Below the pieces are notes generated by a model. It was not told the DNA's origin. It did no database searches and was given only the letters and a program-made list of their open reading frames with translations. Of a DNA stretch of 64,000 bases, positions 1-8,724 are shown in pieces. Position numbers and translations under genes: made by a program. The stretch comes from Pseudopelobacter sp964542535 (GTDB lineage Bacteria > Desulfobacterota > Desulfuromonadia > Geobacterales > Pseudopelobacteraceae): contig CAZIUE010000012.1 of assembly GCA_964542535.1 (NCBI GenBank), positions 79,983 through 143,982 on the forward strand, in the 5' to 3' direction. Each line of letters begins with the position of its first letter. Within the stretch, counting starts at the first letter, position 1.

Positions 1-948
1 GGGATCGTCGTGCGGGAACCGTCGGTGGTCGCCGTACAGCGCATGCCCAACGGCCGCCAGATGGTGCTCAAGGTGGGGATGGAGGCCAAGCAGATGCTGG
101 GCCGCACCCCCGGCTCCATCACCGCCATCCGTCCCATCAAGGATGGGGTTATCGCCGACTTCGACATCACCGAGGAGATGCTGCGCTACTTCATCCAGAA
201 GGTGCATAACCGCAAGACCCTGGTCCGTCCCCGGGTGGTGATCTGCGTCCCCTCCGGCATCACCCAGGTGGAGCAGCGCGCGGTCAAGGAGTCGGCCGAG
301 TCGGCCGGGGCCCGGGAGGTCTACCTGGTGGAAGAACCCATGGCTGCCGCCATCGGCGCCGGGATGCCCATCACCGAGGCTTCGGGCAACATGATCGTGG
401 ATATCGGCGGCGGCACCACCGAGGTGGCGGTCATCTCCCTGGCCGGCATCGTTTTTGCCCAGTCCACCCGCATGGGGGGGGACAAGATGGACGAGTCCAT
501 CGTCCAGTTCATCCGCAAGAAGTACAACCTGCAGATCGGCGAGCGCATGGCTGAAACGATCAAGATCGAGATCGGCGAGGCCTATCCCGGCCCCGAACTC
601 CTGACCAAACAGGTCAAGGGGCGCGACCTGGTTTCCGGCATTCCCAAGACCATCGAGGTCAATTCCGACGAGATCCGCGAGGCCCTGAAAGAGGCGGTCA
701 ACTCTATCGTGGACACGGTGCGTATCTGCCTGGAGAAGACTCCGCCGGAACTGGCCGCCGATATCGTGGACAAGGGGATCTTCCTGGCGGGCGGCGGCGC
801 TCAGCTGCGCAACCTGGACATGCTGCTGCGGGACGTGACCAAGGTGCCGGTGCTGATCGCCGAGAATCCGCTGGACTGCGTGGCGCTCGGCTCCGGCAAG
901 GTGCTGGACGAACTGGATCTCCTGCGCCGCGTCTCCATTTCCTCCTGA
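1..948 (+). CDS. mreB: Rod-shape-determining actin homologue MreB (5' end outside window)
   Basis: Bacterial actin that forms membrane-associated filaments and directs lateral peptidoglycan synthesis. The reading frame is open from the first base of the window, so roughly 30 N-terminal residues are missing; the GTG at base 10 is an internal codon, not the start. Visible family marks are EPSVVA near the N-terminus, the EAKQMLGRTPG segment, the actin-fold phosphate loop IVDIGGGTTEVAV, the EEPMAAAIGAG segment and the C-terminal adenosine motif FLAGGGAQLRN. The protein runs to a normal C-terminus. A GC-rich hairpin follows the stop. mreC/mreD do not follow directly. Confidence 0.96.
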   Translation, partial: GIVVREPSVVAVQRMPNGRQMVLKVGMEAKQMLGRTPGSITAIRPIKDGVIADFDITEEMLRYFIQKVHNRKTLVRPRVVICVPSGITQVEQRAVKESAESAGAREVYLVEEPMAAAIGAGMPITEASGNMIVDIGGGTTEVAVISLAGIVFAQSTRMGGDKMDESIVQFIRKKYNLQIGERMAETIKIEIGEAYPGPELLTKQVKGRDLVSGIPKTIEVNSDEIREALKEAVNSIVDTVRICLEKTPPELAADIVDKGIFLAGGGAQLRNLDMLLRDVTKVPVLIAENPLDCVALGSGKVLDELDLLRRVSISS

Positions 949-967
949 CCCGATCCCTGATGCCGGC

Positions 968-996
968 CCGCCGGAGCGCCCTGACCGCTCCGGCGG
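968..996 (+). terminator. Possible terminator after mreB
   Basis: An 11-bp perfect stem (968-978 with 986-996) encloses a 7-base loop just after the mreB stop. The following bases are pyrimidine rich but not a clean T run, so termination may be partial and the glycosyltransferase gene downstream may be read through. Confidence 0.4.
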
Positions 997-1012
997 TGCC
1001 GCCTTCTCTCCT

Positions 1013-2056
1013 ATGCCAGCTCCCACCGTCGATATCATCGTTCCCGTCTGGAACAACCCGCACCAGGCCCGCACCTGCCTGAGCGCCATCCTGGCCCACT
1101 CCCCCGGGGCACGCCTTATCATTCTGGACAATGGCTGCGATCGTCGGACCCAGCAGATGCTGGAGGAGTTCTCCGAGCCGCTGGCGGAAAACTGTCTGCT
1201 GATCTCCTCCGAACGCAACCTGGGGCTGGTGCCGGCGGTCAACCTGTGCCTGAGCCGTTCCGACGGCGACTGCGCCCTGATCGTCCGTCCCCACGTGACC
1301 GTGACGCCGGGCTGGCTGGAGCCGCTGCTTCAGGCCAGCGACGGGGGGATGGCTTCACCGCTCTTCAGCGGGCCGGGTGCCGCCGTTGCCGTCCGGAAGG
1401 TACGCGGGTGCAGCCAGATGGAGACCTTTGACCTTTCCTTCGATACTTTGGCCCTGAAGACGGAGCTGTTCATACTGCTGGGGGGCTTTAACGAGAAGCT
1501 GGACGGCGGACTCTGGTGTCTGCGCGACTACGTTTGCCGCGCCGTTGCCAGGGGGTACCGCGCCTGCGTTACCTTTGACTCCACGGTGGAGTGCGCCGCC
1601 GCTCCGCTGCTTGGATCGGAGGCGCGGCGCCGCGAGCAAGTCCAGGCCAGCAGGGACAGCTGCGTCTCCCGTTGGGGCGAGGGGCGGCACTTTGGCGTCT
1701 ATTTCGGCCGCGACCGGGGGGCGGAAAGCCTGGCTGAGGCGGTTGAAACCATTCTGGCCGGAGCCCGCCGCGGGCATCGCTTCACCATCCTGCTGCACCC
1801 ATCCCAGGCGGTCCAGTTTCGCCGCCTGGGATGGGACGCCCTGCACACGTCCATCTGCCTGTGTACCCTGCCACGCCTGATGCCGGGACGTGCCCTGCGG
1901 GCCTTCTCTGCCGAACAGCCGGAAATGGTCCTGGTGTCGGATGCACCCGGTTCACCCTTCGGCCAGGGAGCGGCGATGCTCCCCTTTGACGGGATGGCCC
2001 GCGATCTGGGCTTCCCGGGCAGCGCCCACCCTGAGAGGTGTCCCCATGATCGCTGA
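1013..2056 (+). CDS. Family 2-type glycosyltransferase
   Basis: A 347-residue protein whose first 220 residues look like a GT-A fold: VDIIVPVWNN at the N-terminus, an ILDNGCD segment, SERNLGLVPAVNLCL (the nucleotide-binding region of GT2 enzymes) and an acidic DGDCALIV segment where the DxD-like metal site is expected. The last 120 residues are not a recognisable domain. The stop overlaps the gmhA start by 11 bases, suggesting translational coupling, and the company of gmhA and hldE points to lipopolysaccharide core assembly. No strong ribosome site precedes the ATG, so the start is less certain. Donor and acceptor sugars cannot be told from sequence. Confidence 0.75.
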   Translation: MPAPTVDIIVPVWNNPHQARTCLSAILAHSPGARLIILDNGCDRRTQQMLEEFSEPLAENCLLISSERNLGLVPAVNLCLSRSDGDCALIVRPHVTVTPGWLEPLLQASDGGMASPLFSGPGAAVAVRKVRGCSQMETFDLSFDTLALKTELFILLGGFNEKLDGGLWCLRDYVCRAVARGYRACVTFDSTVECAAAPLLGSEARRREQVQASRDSCVSRWGEGRHFGVYFGRDRGAESLAEAVETILAGARRGHRFTILLHPSQAVQFRRLGWDALHTSICLCTLPRLMPGRALRAFSAEQPEMVLVSDAPGSPFGQGAAMLPFDGMARDLGFPGSAHPERCPHDR

Positions 2057-2615
2057 TATCGCGACCAGGCTTCAGGCCCGCCGTACCCTGTTCGACCGGA
2101 TCTCCCGTGACATGCCGCCTCTTATTGCCGCCATGGCTGAGCTGCTGGCGGAGGCGTTCAGAAACGGCAACAAGCTCCTGGTGATGGGTAACGGCGGTTC
2201 CGCCGCTGACGCCCAGCACCTGGCAGCCGAGATCGTGGGGCGCTTCAAGCTGGAGCGCCCTGCCCTGCCGGCCATCTCCCTTGCCACCGACACCTCCATC
2301 CTCACCGCTCTGGGGAACGACTACGGCTTCGAGGCGGTATTCCGCCGTCAGGTGGAGGCCCTGGCTTTGCCAGGCGACCCGGTGCTGGGCATCTCCACCA
2401 GCGGCAACTCCCCCAACGTGCGGAGTGCCCTGGAGCTGGCCCGGGAGCGGGGATGCCCGACCATGGGACTCCTGGGGGGGGACGGCGGCAGTATCCGGGA
2501 ACTGTGCGACCTGGCCCTGGTGATTCCGTCGTCGGATACCCCGGCTATCCAGGAGGGGCACATCACCGTCATCCACATCGTCTGCGACTTGGTGGAGCGG
2601 GAGCTGTTCGGCTGA
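2046..2615 (+). CDS. gmhA: Sedoheptulose 7-phosphate isomerase GmhA
   Basis: Converts sedoheptulose 7-phosphate to D-glycero-manno-heptose 7-phosphate, the first step of ADP-heptose synthesis for lipopolysaccharide. The 189-residue SIS-domain protein shows the GmhA landmarks: MGNGGSAADAQHLAAE, the serine-rich phosphate-binding ISTSGNSPNV, and the C-terminal QEGHITVIHIVCDLVE helix with the catalytic His/Glu region. The ATG at 2046 was chosen because GAGAGGTG sits just upstream and the length then matches the family; a longer frame reaching back into the glycosyltransferase is not needed. It overlaps that gene and lies 68 bases before hldE, which uses its product. Confidence 0.95.
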   Translation: MIADIATRLQARRTLFDRISRDMPPLIAAMAELLAEAFRNGNKLLVMGNGGSAADAQHLAAEIVGRFKLERPALPAISLATDTSILTALGNDYGFEAVFRRQVEALALPGDPVLGISTSGNSPNVRSALELARERGCPTMGLLGGDGGSIRELCDLALVIPSSDTPAIQEGHITVIHIVCDLVERELFG

Positions 2616-2683
2616 ACCATCGGTTCGGGGGGCGCGGAAGGGCATCGTGAACGGCTGATCCCCCTGTGCAACGGAGCGTGACA

Positions 2684-4150
2684 ATGGATCGCAAATCGAT
2701 CGAGTCGGTCTTCACCAGGATACGGAGTGTCCGCTGCCTGGTGATCGGCGACCTGATGCTGGACGAATACCTGTGGGGAAAAGCCGAGCGTATCTCTCCC
2801 GAAGCGCCGGTGCAGATCGTGGACGTGCTGCGCGAGGAGATGCGCCTGGGCGGGGCCGGTAATGTGGTCAACAACCTGGTGGAACTGGGGGCCCGGGTAA
2901 CGGTCTGTTCGGTGGTGGGCGACGACGACAACGGCCGGGTCCTGCTGGAAGCCTTCGGCCGCAGGGGAGTTGACGGCGAGGCCGTCTTTCGCGACCCGTC
3001 CCGCCGCACCAGCCGTAAGACCCGCGTGGTGGCGGCTCACCAGCAGATCGTCAGGATCGACCGGGAGTCCCGGACCCCCCTCGCTCCCGAAGTCGAGCAA
3101 ACGGTCTGCGCCTGGATCGCCGCCAACGGTGGGACGTTCGACGTGATCCTGCTCTCCGATTACCTCAAGGGGGTGCTGACCCCGGGGGTGATCGCCGCCG
3201 CGCTGGAGGCCGCGGCGCCCCGGGCCATCCCGGTTCTGGTGGACCCCAAGGGTACCGACTTTTCCCGCTATTGCGGCGCCACGCTGCTGACCCCCAACCG
3301 CAGGGAGGCCGAGGCCGCCGCCGGGGTGAGCATCCGCGACACTGCGTCACTGGTTGACGCGGCTGCATTGATCATGGAGCGGACCGGAGTGGAGCATCTG
3401 CTGGTCACCCGCAGCGAGGAGGGGATGTCGCTCTTCTCCCGCGCAGCCGAACCGGTGCATATCCCCACCGTGGCCCGGGAGGTCTTTGACGTTTCCGGCG
3501 CCGGGGATACGGTGCTGGCCTCCATGGCTGTGGGCATGGCCGCCGGTCTGGAGATGGTGGATGCGGCCCGGCTGGCCAATATCACCGCCGGCATCGCCGT
3601 TGCCAAACTGGGCACCTCCACCGTGACCCCTGAAGAGGTCATCGATGCCGTGGCCACGGCTCACCGGGACAGCGATTCCAAGATCAAGAACCGCGACGTG
3701 CTGGCGCTGCTGATGGAGGGTGAGCGGTCCCGGGGAAAACGGGTCGTCTTCACCAACGGCTGCTTCGACCTGTTGCACGCCGGACATGTCAAGTACCTGC
3801 AGAAAGCCCGCACCCTGGGGGATCTGCTGGTGCTGGGGCTGAACAGCGACGCTTCGGTGCGGCGGCTCAAGGGGGAGAAACGGCCTCTGATCGGCGAGCA
3901 GGAACGGGCACACATTCTGGCAGCGCTGGATTGCGTCGATTACGTGGTGATCTTCGACGAGGACACTCCGCTGGAGCTGATTGCTGCCCTGAAACCGCAC
4001 ATCCTGGTCAAGGGGGGGGACTACACCCCCGAAGGGGTGGTGGGGAGGGAACTGGTGGAGAGCTACGGCGGCCGGGTGGAGCTGGTCTCCTTCGTGGACG
4101 GCAAATCCACCACCACCATCATCGAACGGGTCCTGGAACGCTATTCCTGA
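2684..4150 (+). CDS. hldE: Bifunctional heptose-7-phosphate kinase / heptose-1-phosphate adenylyltransferase HldE
   Basis: Phosphorylates heptose 7-phosphate and later adenylates heptose 1-phosphate to ADP-heptose. The 488 residues hold a PfkB/ribokinase domain (about 1-320, with GGAGNVVNNL near the N-terminus and the catalytic SGAGDT near residue 270) fused to a cytidylyltransferase-like domain (about 350-488, with FTNGCFDLLHAGH and KGGDYTPE). An in-frame ATG lies 18 bases upstream, but the ATG at 2684 has GGAG at a good distance. gmhA lies just upstream; hldD, which finishes the pathway, is at 17602-18597 on the other strand. The GmhB phosphatase was not seen in this window. Confidence 0.96.
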   Translation: MDRKSIESVFTRIRSVRCLVIGDLMLDEYLWGKAERISPEAPVQIVDVLREEMRLGGAGNVVNNLVELGARVTVCSVVGDDDNGRVLLEAFGRRGVDGEAVFRDPSRRTSRKTRVVAAHQQIVRIDRESRTPLAPEVEQTVCAWIAANGGTFDVILLSDYLKGVLTPGVIAAALEAAAPRAIPVLVDPKGTDFSRYCGATLLTPNRREAEAAAGVSIRDTASLVDAAALIMERTGVEHLLVTRSEEGMSLFSRAAEPVHIPTVAREVFDVSGAGDTVLASMAVGMAAGLEMVDAARLANITAGIAVAKLGTSTVTPEEVIDAVATAHRDSDSKIKNRDVLALLMEGERSRGKRVVFTNGCFDLLHAGHVKYLQKARTLGDLLVLGLNSDASVRRLKGEKRPLIGEQERAHILAALDCVDYVVIFDEDTPLELIAALKPHILVKGGDYTPEGVVGRELVESYGGRVELVSFVDGKSTTTIIERVLERYS

Positions 4151-4235
4151 GGGAACCGTCCTTGTCTTGCCCGTTTTTTGTGGGATAAAACAGTGAGCAG
4201 GTTATTAACGTGCTATTTCATGAACAGGAGATGCC

Positions 4236-4973
4236 ATGGATCCGGAAACCGCCACCAGGGAATTATGGATAATGGGCGTCGTGCCGGGAACGGGACGGGA
4301 GGAACTGCTCAGCTCCTACCTGTCCGCGGGTGGATACCGAAACCGCCCCGCCCAGGTCGAGGATCTGGCCGATGAACGGCCGTTGGGTATCGTGCTGGAC
4401 GTCTCTCCCTTCTCCGATGACGGATGGGGTTTGCTGCTGAGGATCAAGAAGGAACCCCTCACCCGCAACATACCGGTTCTGCCGGTGTTTCTCAGTGAAA
4501 CCGGAAAAGTGGGGGGAGTGTTTCCCATTGCCGGCTTCTTCACCCTGCCGGTGGACGAGGAGTACCTCCTGGAGCGCTTGGCGGTCTACGGTCTGACCGA
4601 GGATGCCGAGACCTGGGACTTGCAGGTGCTGGTGGTCTCCCGCACCGGCGAGGAGAAACTCTCCAAGGCGGTCGAGTCAGTCGGCTTCGAAGTCGTCAAG
4701 GCCTACACCGGCAAGGAGACGCTGGCCCTGACCTCCATCCACCCCCGTTACATGGCGTTTGCTTCCCTGATGCTGCCGGATATGACTGTGTTCGAACTGC
4801 TGGAGAAATTCCGCCACTATCCCTACAGCAGCAACACCCCCATCTTCGCCCTGCTCAAGGATGACATGAAGCCGGGGGAGAAAAGCGCCATGAGCCGTGA
4901 GGTGGCCAATCTGGTCAGCAAGAAGGAGCTCAGTCGCGAGAAGTTCCTCTCTTACCTGCGGCGCCGGGAGTAG
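4236..4973 (+). CDS. Tandem degenerate receiver-domain protein (pseudo-response regulator)
   Basis: A 245-residue soluble protein that appears to be two receiver-like (CheY-fold) halves, about residues 10-120 and 125-240, with no DNA-binding or enzymatic output. The second half has the receiver-like run SLMLPDMTVFELLEKFR followed by NTPIFALLKDD, the usual beta4 and lysine region, but the phospho-acceptor Asp that normally precedes LMLPD is replaced by Ser. The first half keeps an acidic VLDVSPFSDDGW region. AGGAG lies five bases before the ATG. It stands alone between hldE and a terminator shared with the convergent gene. A role as an unphosphorylated adaptor is inference; no kinase is adjacent. 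Confidence 0.55.
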   Translation: MDPETATRELWIMGVVPGTGREELLSSYLSAGGYRNRPAQVEDLADERPLGIVLDVSPFSDDGWGLLLRIKKEPLTRNIPVLPVFLSETGKVGGVFPIAGFFTLPVDEEYLLERLAVYGLTEDAETWDLQVLVVSRTGEEKLSKAVESVGFEVVKAYTGKETLALTSIHPRYMAFASLMLPDMTVFELLEKFRHYPYSSNTPIFALLKDDMKPGEKSAMSREVANLVSKKELSREKFLSYLRRRE

Positions 4974-4995
4974 CAACTCTCCTTCACCACAATGA

Positions 4996-5033
4996 ATAAC
5001 AGCCGCTTCATCCCGGGATGAAGCGGCTGTTAT
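4996..5033. terminator. Bidirectional terminator hairpin
   Basis: A perfect 19+19 base inverted repeat lies between the convergent pseudo-receiver gene and the first parvulin gene. The flanks are A/T-containing on both sides, as expected for a shared terminator. Confidence 0.7.
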
Positions 5034-5059
5034 CGTACCGGCACTTTGCCGACCGTGCC

Positions 5060-6130
5060 CTACAGGTAGCCCGGCAGCTCCTTGATCTCGATACTCGCCT
5101 TGGAGCGCAGTTCGTCGGCCCACTTCTTGAAACGCTCTTCGGATTTCTTGCGGTAAAGCGTCTCCTCGATCTCTGACTTGATGCCCTCGAACGGCTTGGG
5201 AGCGCCGGGAATGCGCGCCTCCAGCTTGATCAGGTGGAACCCCAGGGGGGTATAGACCAGCTCGCTCACCTCTCCCACCTTCATGCCCAGAATGGCCTGC
5301 TCCAGCTCCGGCTGCATCTCTCCCTTTTTGAAGCTGCCCAGGTCGCCGCCATCCTTCTTGGCTGCCGGGTCCTCGGAATAGGTTCGGGCCAGTTCAGCGA
5401 AGTCCTTGCCGCTCCTGGCTTCGGCCAGCACCATCAGGGCTGTGCTCATGATACGTTTGGACTCCTCGGGAGGGGTCTTTTCGCTGATCTTGAAGAAGAT
5501 ATGCCGGGCGCGGAAGGTCTCCTCCTCGCTGTAGGTGGGGAGGTTGTCGGTGTAATAGGCCCTGACCTCGCTCTCGCCCACCTGAATCCGCGAGCGCACC
5601 TCCATGCTGACCAGCCTGAGCCGCTCCAGCTGCTCCTTGAGCTGGGCGCGATACTGGTCATAGGAGAGTCCCTGGCCGGCAAGGGCTTTCACCAGCCCCT
5701 CCTGGTCGAGGTTGTTCTGGCGCCTGACATCGTCGATGGCCTGTTCGATCTCGTCGTCGTCCACCTTGATGTTCAGTTCCCTGATCTTCTGCGCCACCAG
5801 CTTTTTTTCCACCAGGCTGTCCAGGGCGGCGCGGCGGATGCGGGTGCGCTCCTCGGCGTTCAGAGCTCCCTTGCGCTCGGCCTCGCGGATCTGCGACTGG
5901 GCCTCGTGGTTGACCTCGAAGAGGGTGATGATCTCGTCATTGACGGTGGCGGCTACGGCATTGAGCAGTTTTCCGGGAACGCTGACCAGCTGGGAAGCGA
6001 TGACGGGCTGCTCCACCTTGACCGCGGCGGGGAGCGGCTTTTCCTTCACGAGGGCCTGCTTTTTCGCGCACCCTGCCAGGGGGACCAGGCAGAGGCAGAC
6101 GGGGAGCAGGGCGAAAACGGATCGTTTCAT
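5060..6130 (-). CDS. SurA/PpiC-type peptidyl-prolyl isomerase lipoprotein
   Basis: Periplasmic chaperone/prolyl isomerase for exported proteins. The start at 6130 gives a clear lipoprotein signal, MKRSVFALLP followed by the lipobox LAGC; an upstream in-frame ATG would bury this signal. Residues about 45-190 form a SurA-like helical chaperone region beginning AVAATVNDEIIT, and about 205-310 a parvulin domain with FRARHIFFKI, FAELARTYSEDP, GGDLGSFKKGEM and GFHLIKLEARIPG. 356 residues. It lies 119 bases downstream of a second parvulin lipoprotein on the same strand, so the pair is probably co-transcribed. Outer-membrane protein assembly is the likely job, by family. Confidence 0.88.
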   Translation of the reverse strand: MKRSVFALLPVCLCLVPLAGCAKKQALVKEKPLPAAVKVEQPVIASQLVSVPGKLLNAVAATVNDEIITLFEVNHEAQSQIREAERKGALNAEERTRIRRAALDSLVEKKLVAQKIRELNIKVDDDEIEQAIDDVRRQNNLDQEGLVKALAGQGLSYDQYRAQLKEQLERLRLVSMEVRSRIQVGESEVRAYYTDNLPTYSEEETFRARHIFFKISEKTPPEESKRIMSTALMVLAEARSGKDFAELARTYSEDPAAKKDGGDLGSFKKGEMQPELEQAILGMKVGEVSELVYTPLGFHLIKLEARIPGAPKPFEGIKSEIEETLYRKKSEERFKKWADELRSKASIEIKELPGYL

Positions 6131-6249
6131 AGGGGGGTTCGTTCTCCAGTGGGTAGCATGTGGCAAAGGGGTGGGCAAGCGCAGCCCCACCCCTTTGCCG
6201 TTACGTCACGTCAGAGTGATTGTGCCGTGAAACCCGAAGCGGGCATCAC

Positions 6250-7164
6250 CTACTTCGTTCCCTGGCCGGCCGGTTGCGCCGTATCGTTCTTCTGGGTATC
6301 CAGGGCGTTCAGCGCATCGTCCTTGACCGTGATCTTGGCGTTCTTCTTGAGCTCTTCCTTGATTTTCATGAAAATTTCCTGCTGCTTGGAGGGGAGCAGG
6401 GCCGCCTTGATCTGGTCCTTGACCTCGTCAAAGGGGCGCGTGCCCGCGGGACGTTTGCCGGTCAGCTTGATGATGTGGAAGCCGAAGTCGGACTTAACCA
6501 CATCCGATACCTGCCCCTCCTTGAGGGCCATGGCAGCCTGTTCGAAGACCGGCACCATGGCTCGCTTGCCGAACCAGCCCAGGTCGCCCCCTTTGGTCGA
6601 GGAGGAGTCCACCGAATACTTCTTGGCCAGTGCCTCGAAGGAGGCACCCCCCTTGAGCTGGGTCAGGATGTCCCTGGCCTCCTTCTCGTTCTTGACCAGG
6701 ATATGGCTGGCCCTGATCTGGGCATCCGCCTTGAATTTGTCCAGGTTCTGGTCGTAGAACTTCTTCAGGTCGGCGTCGGAGATCTGGGCGTCACTCTCGA
6801 CTTTCTTCTTCAGGAAGGTGTCCACGATCAGGCGCTTCTTCAGCTCCCGCAGTTTCTCCTCGATCTCGGGCCCCTTGTCCAGGCCGCTCTTGGTGGCCTC
6901 CTGCAGGGCCAGCTCGCGGACCACCAAGGAATCTAACATTTCCTTGCGCCCCTGGGGAGTGCTGGCCAAGGCCCGCAGGTATTCAGGGAGATTTTTGACT
7001 TCGCGGTTGAAATCAGCGCTGGTGATTTTCTTGCCGTTAACCTCGGCCAGCACCTGTCCCTCCTGCTTACCCGCCGTGGTGGACCCGGGGGTTCCCTGGC
7101 AGGCGAAGAGGGCGACGGACAAGAGCGCAACGGCCATACATTTTGTTCTCGTGATGCTGTTCAC
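6250..7164 (-). CDS. PpiC-type peptidyl-prolyl isomerase lipoprotein
   Basis: Second parvulin-like lipoprotein of the pair, 304 residues. It starts with GTG at 7164, preceded by AAGGAG six bases away. The N-terminus is a signal peptide ending in the lipobox LFAC. A SurA-N-like region begins VLAEVNGKKITSADFN, and the parvulin domain (about 155-260) carries IRASHILVKNEKEA, FEALAKKYSVDS, GGDLGWFGKRAMVP and FGFHIIKLTGKRP. The Lys-rich region after it resembles PrsA/PpiC tails. It is first in the two-gene unit; an AT-rich stretch at 7195-7240 holds the likely promoter. Sequence differs enough from its neighbour that recent duplication is unlikely. Confidence 0.9.
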   Translation of the reverse strand: MNSITRTKCMAVALLSVALFACQGTPGSTTAGKQEGQVLAEVNGKKITSADFNREVKNLPEYLRALASTPQGRKEMLDSLVVRELALQEATKSGLDKGPEIEEKLRELKKRLIVDTFLKKKVESDAQISDADLKKFYDQNLDKFKADAQIRASHILVKNEKEARDILTQLKGGASFEALAKKYSVDSSSTKGGDLGWFGKRAMVPVFEQAAMALKEGQVSDVVKSDFGFHIIKLTGKRPAGTRPFDEVKDQIKAALLPSKQQEIFMKIKEELKKNAKITVKDDALNALDTQKNDTAQPAGQGTK

Positions 7165-7299
7165 GGAAGACTCCTTTTCCAGTCTGTGAGTTTATGAAAA
7201 TTTTTCAAAAATTATCATACCGTACCTGCCATTTCAAGCGCTTTCTGGCCGGCCCGCCCGCCCCGTACCCGGCTGAGAAACCGGGACCGTCGAATCGGG

Positions 7300-8610
7300 T
7301 CAGCGGTCGCCGAAAATCGATGACCGGCGGCCCGGTTTCAGTCCCGAGGGGCTGGCCAGCTCGTGGGGCTGGAAGAGGCGTATCAGCCCGAACTGGCCGT
7401 CGAAACCGGGGGTGCGCATGACTTCTCCCCGGCGCATGCGCCCGATCGCCTCGGCCAGCAGCGGCGCGCTCGCCTCGATTTCCTCCAGGGGGGTGAAGAG
7501 CAGGAGAGAGAACTCGGAGCCGAACAGTTCAATGGCACGACAGTACTGCTCCATGACCCGTTTCGACGCGGGACCCACGCCGAGGAGTTCGGACAGCAGT
7601 TCCACCAGGGGGATCAGGCTGAAGGGCCGGGGCGCGTCGGAAGGATAGAGCGGCCCTTTGCGGTCGGCCAGCTCCTCCACCCGGTGCTGTACCCCCACGG
7701 TGAGCGGCCGGGCGCATACCGGGCAGCGCATACCTGGCAGCGCACGGGTTTCGGCGGGCGAGAGCCGGACGGCGCAGGAGCGATGCCCATCCAGGTGGTA
7801 CTTCCCTTCTTCGGGGAAAAACTCCACCGTGCCGGGGAAGGTCTCCCGGTGGTTGCCCCTGATGGCGTCGCGCAGGGAGAAGAAGTCCAGGCCGGTGGAG
7901 AAGAGGTTGGCTTCGCGGCCCAGCTTGGAGGGAGAGTGGCAGTCGGAGTTGGAGATCAGGGCCAGGCGGTCCAGGGCCGAGATGGTGCGGTTCATGTCCG
8001 GGTCCGAGGAGAGGCCGGTCTCCAGGGCGAAGACGTGTCCGCTCAGGTCGCCGAAGCACTCTTCGAGGCTGTCGAAGCCGGAACGGGAGCCGAACAGGGA
8101 GAACCAGGGGGTCCAGATGTGGGCCGGAACCAGGAACCCCCCGGGAGCCAGTTCCAGCATGATCTCCAGCAGGTCGCGGCTGTCCAGCCCCAGGATCGGA
8201 CGGCCGTCGGAGACGATGTTGCCGATGCCTGCCAGGCGGTTATTGATTCGTTCCGCCGCGTCGAAGTCGGGGACGTAGAGCAGGTTGTGCACTTTTCTGA
8301 CCCTGCCGTGGCGTTTGTAGATGCTGCTGATTTCGGCGGAGAGCAGAAAGCGCGTCGCAGCGGTACGGGGAGGAACTCCGGGAAGGGGCGAAGGGAGCGC
8401 GCGCCTTTCCTTGAGGCGGAAGAGACCCGGCTCAGCCGGTTCCAGCTCCTCCTTGAGGCGCGCGAACCAGGCAGGGTGGGTGAAATCGCCGGTTGCGATC
8501 ACCCGGATGCCCTTGACTTCCGCCCAGGCGGCAAGCCCGGCCGGACTGCACTCCGGGCTGGTGGCGCGGGAATGGGGAGAGTGGACATGCAGGTCGGCGG
8601 CATAGTTCAT
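7300..8610 (-). CDS. Endonuclease Q-like PHP-domain protein
   Basis: A 436-residue protein of the family that includes archaeal EndoQ, which nicks DNA 5' of deaminated bases. The N-terminus has the PHP metal motif DLHVHSPHSRAT, followed by IATGDFTHP, LLSAEISSIYK, PAHIWTPWFSLFGSRSGF and the metal-binding SNSDCHSP. Near residue 300 a Cys pair, CPVCARPL, plus LTVGVQHRVEELAD matches the zinc-finger region of EndoQ proteins, and the C-terminal segment is helical. A role in uracil/hypoxanthine repair is inferred from the family; bacterial members are little studied. It is divergent from the DUF2062 gene and stands alone. Confidence 0.72.
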   Translation of the reverse strand: MNYAADLHVHSPHSRATSPECSPAGLAAWAEVKGIRVIATGDFTHPAWFARLKEELEPAEPGLFRLKERRALPSPLPGVPPRTAATRFLLSAEISSIYKRHGRVRKVHNLLYVPDFDAAERINNRLAGIGNIVSDGRPILGLDSRDLLEIMLELAPGGFLVPAHIWTPWFSLFGSRSGFDSLEECFGDLSGHVFALETGLSSDPDMNRTISALDRLALISNSDCHSPSKLGREANLFSTGLDFFSLRDAIRGNHRETFPGTVEFFPEEGKYHLDGHRSCAVRLSPAETRALPGMRCPVCARPLTVGVQHRVEELADRKGPLYPSDAPRPFSLIPLVELLSELLGVGPASKRVMEQYCRAIELFGSEFSLLLFTPLEEIEASAPLLAEAIGRMRRGEVMRTPGFDGQFGLIRLFQPHELASPSGLKPGRRSSIFGDR

Positions 8611-8724
8611 GGTCCGGCATCTTAGCAGAAGATGTTCCCATGGAGAAGAGCCAAACGTCCAGTGCCGGGGGAGTGCGTTTTAGATTGCATGTGGTCCGAA
8701 GAATCCGTAGACTTTGGCCTTCCC

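Noticed and set aside
5234..6757. 507-codon plus-strand frame across both parvulin genes
   Set aside because: Spans two well-supported opposite-strand lipoprotein genes and the gap between them; no domain.
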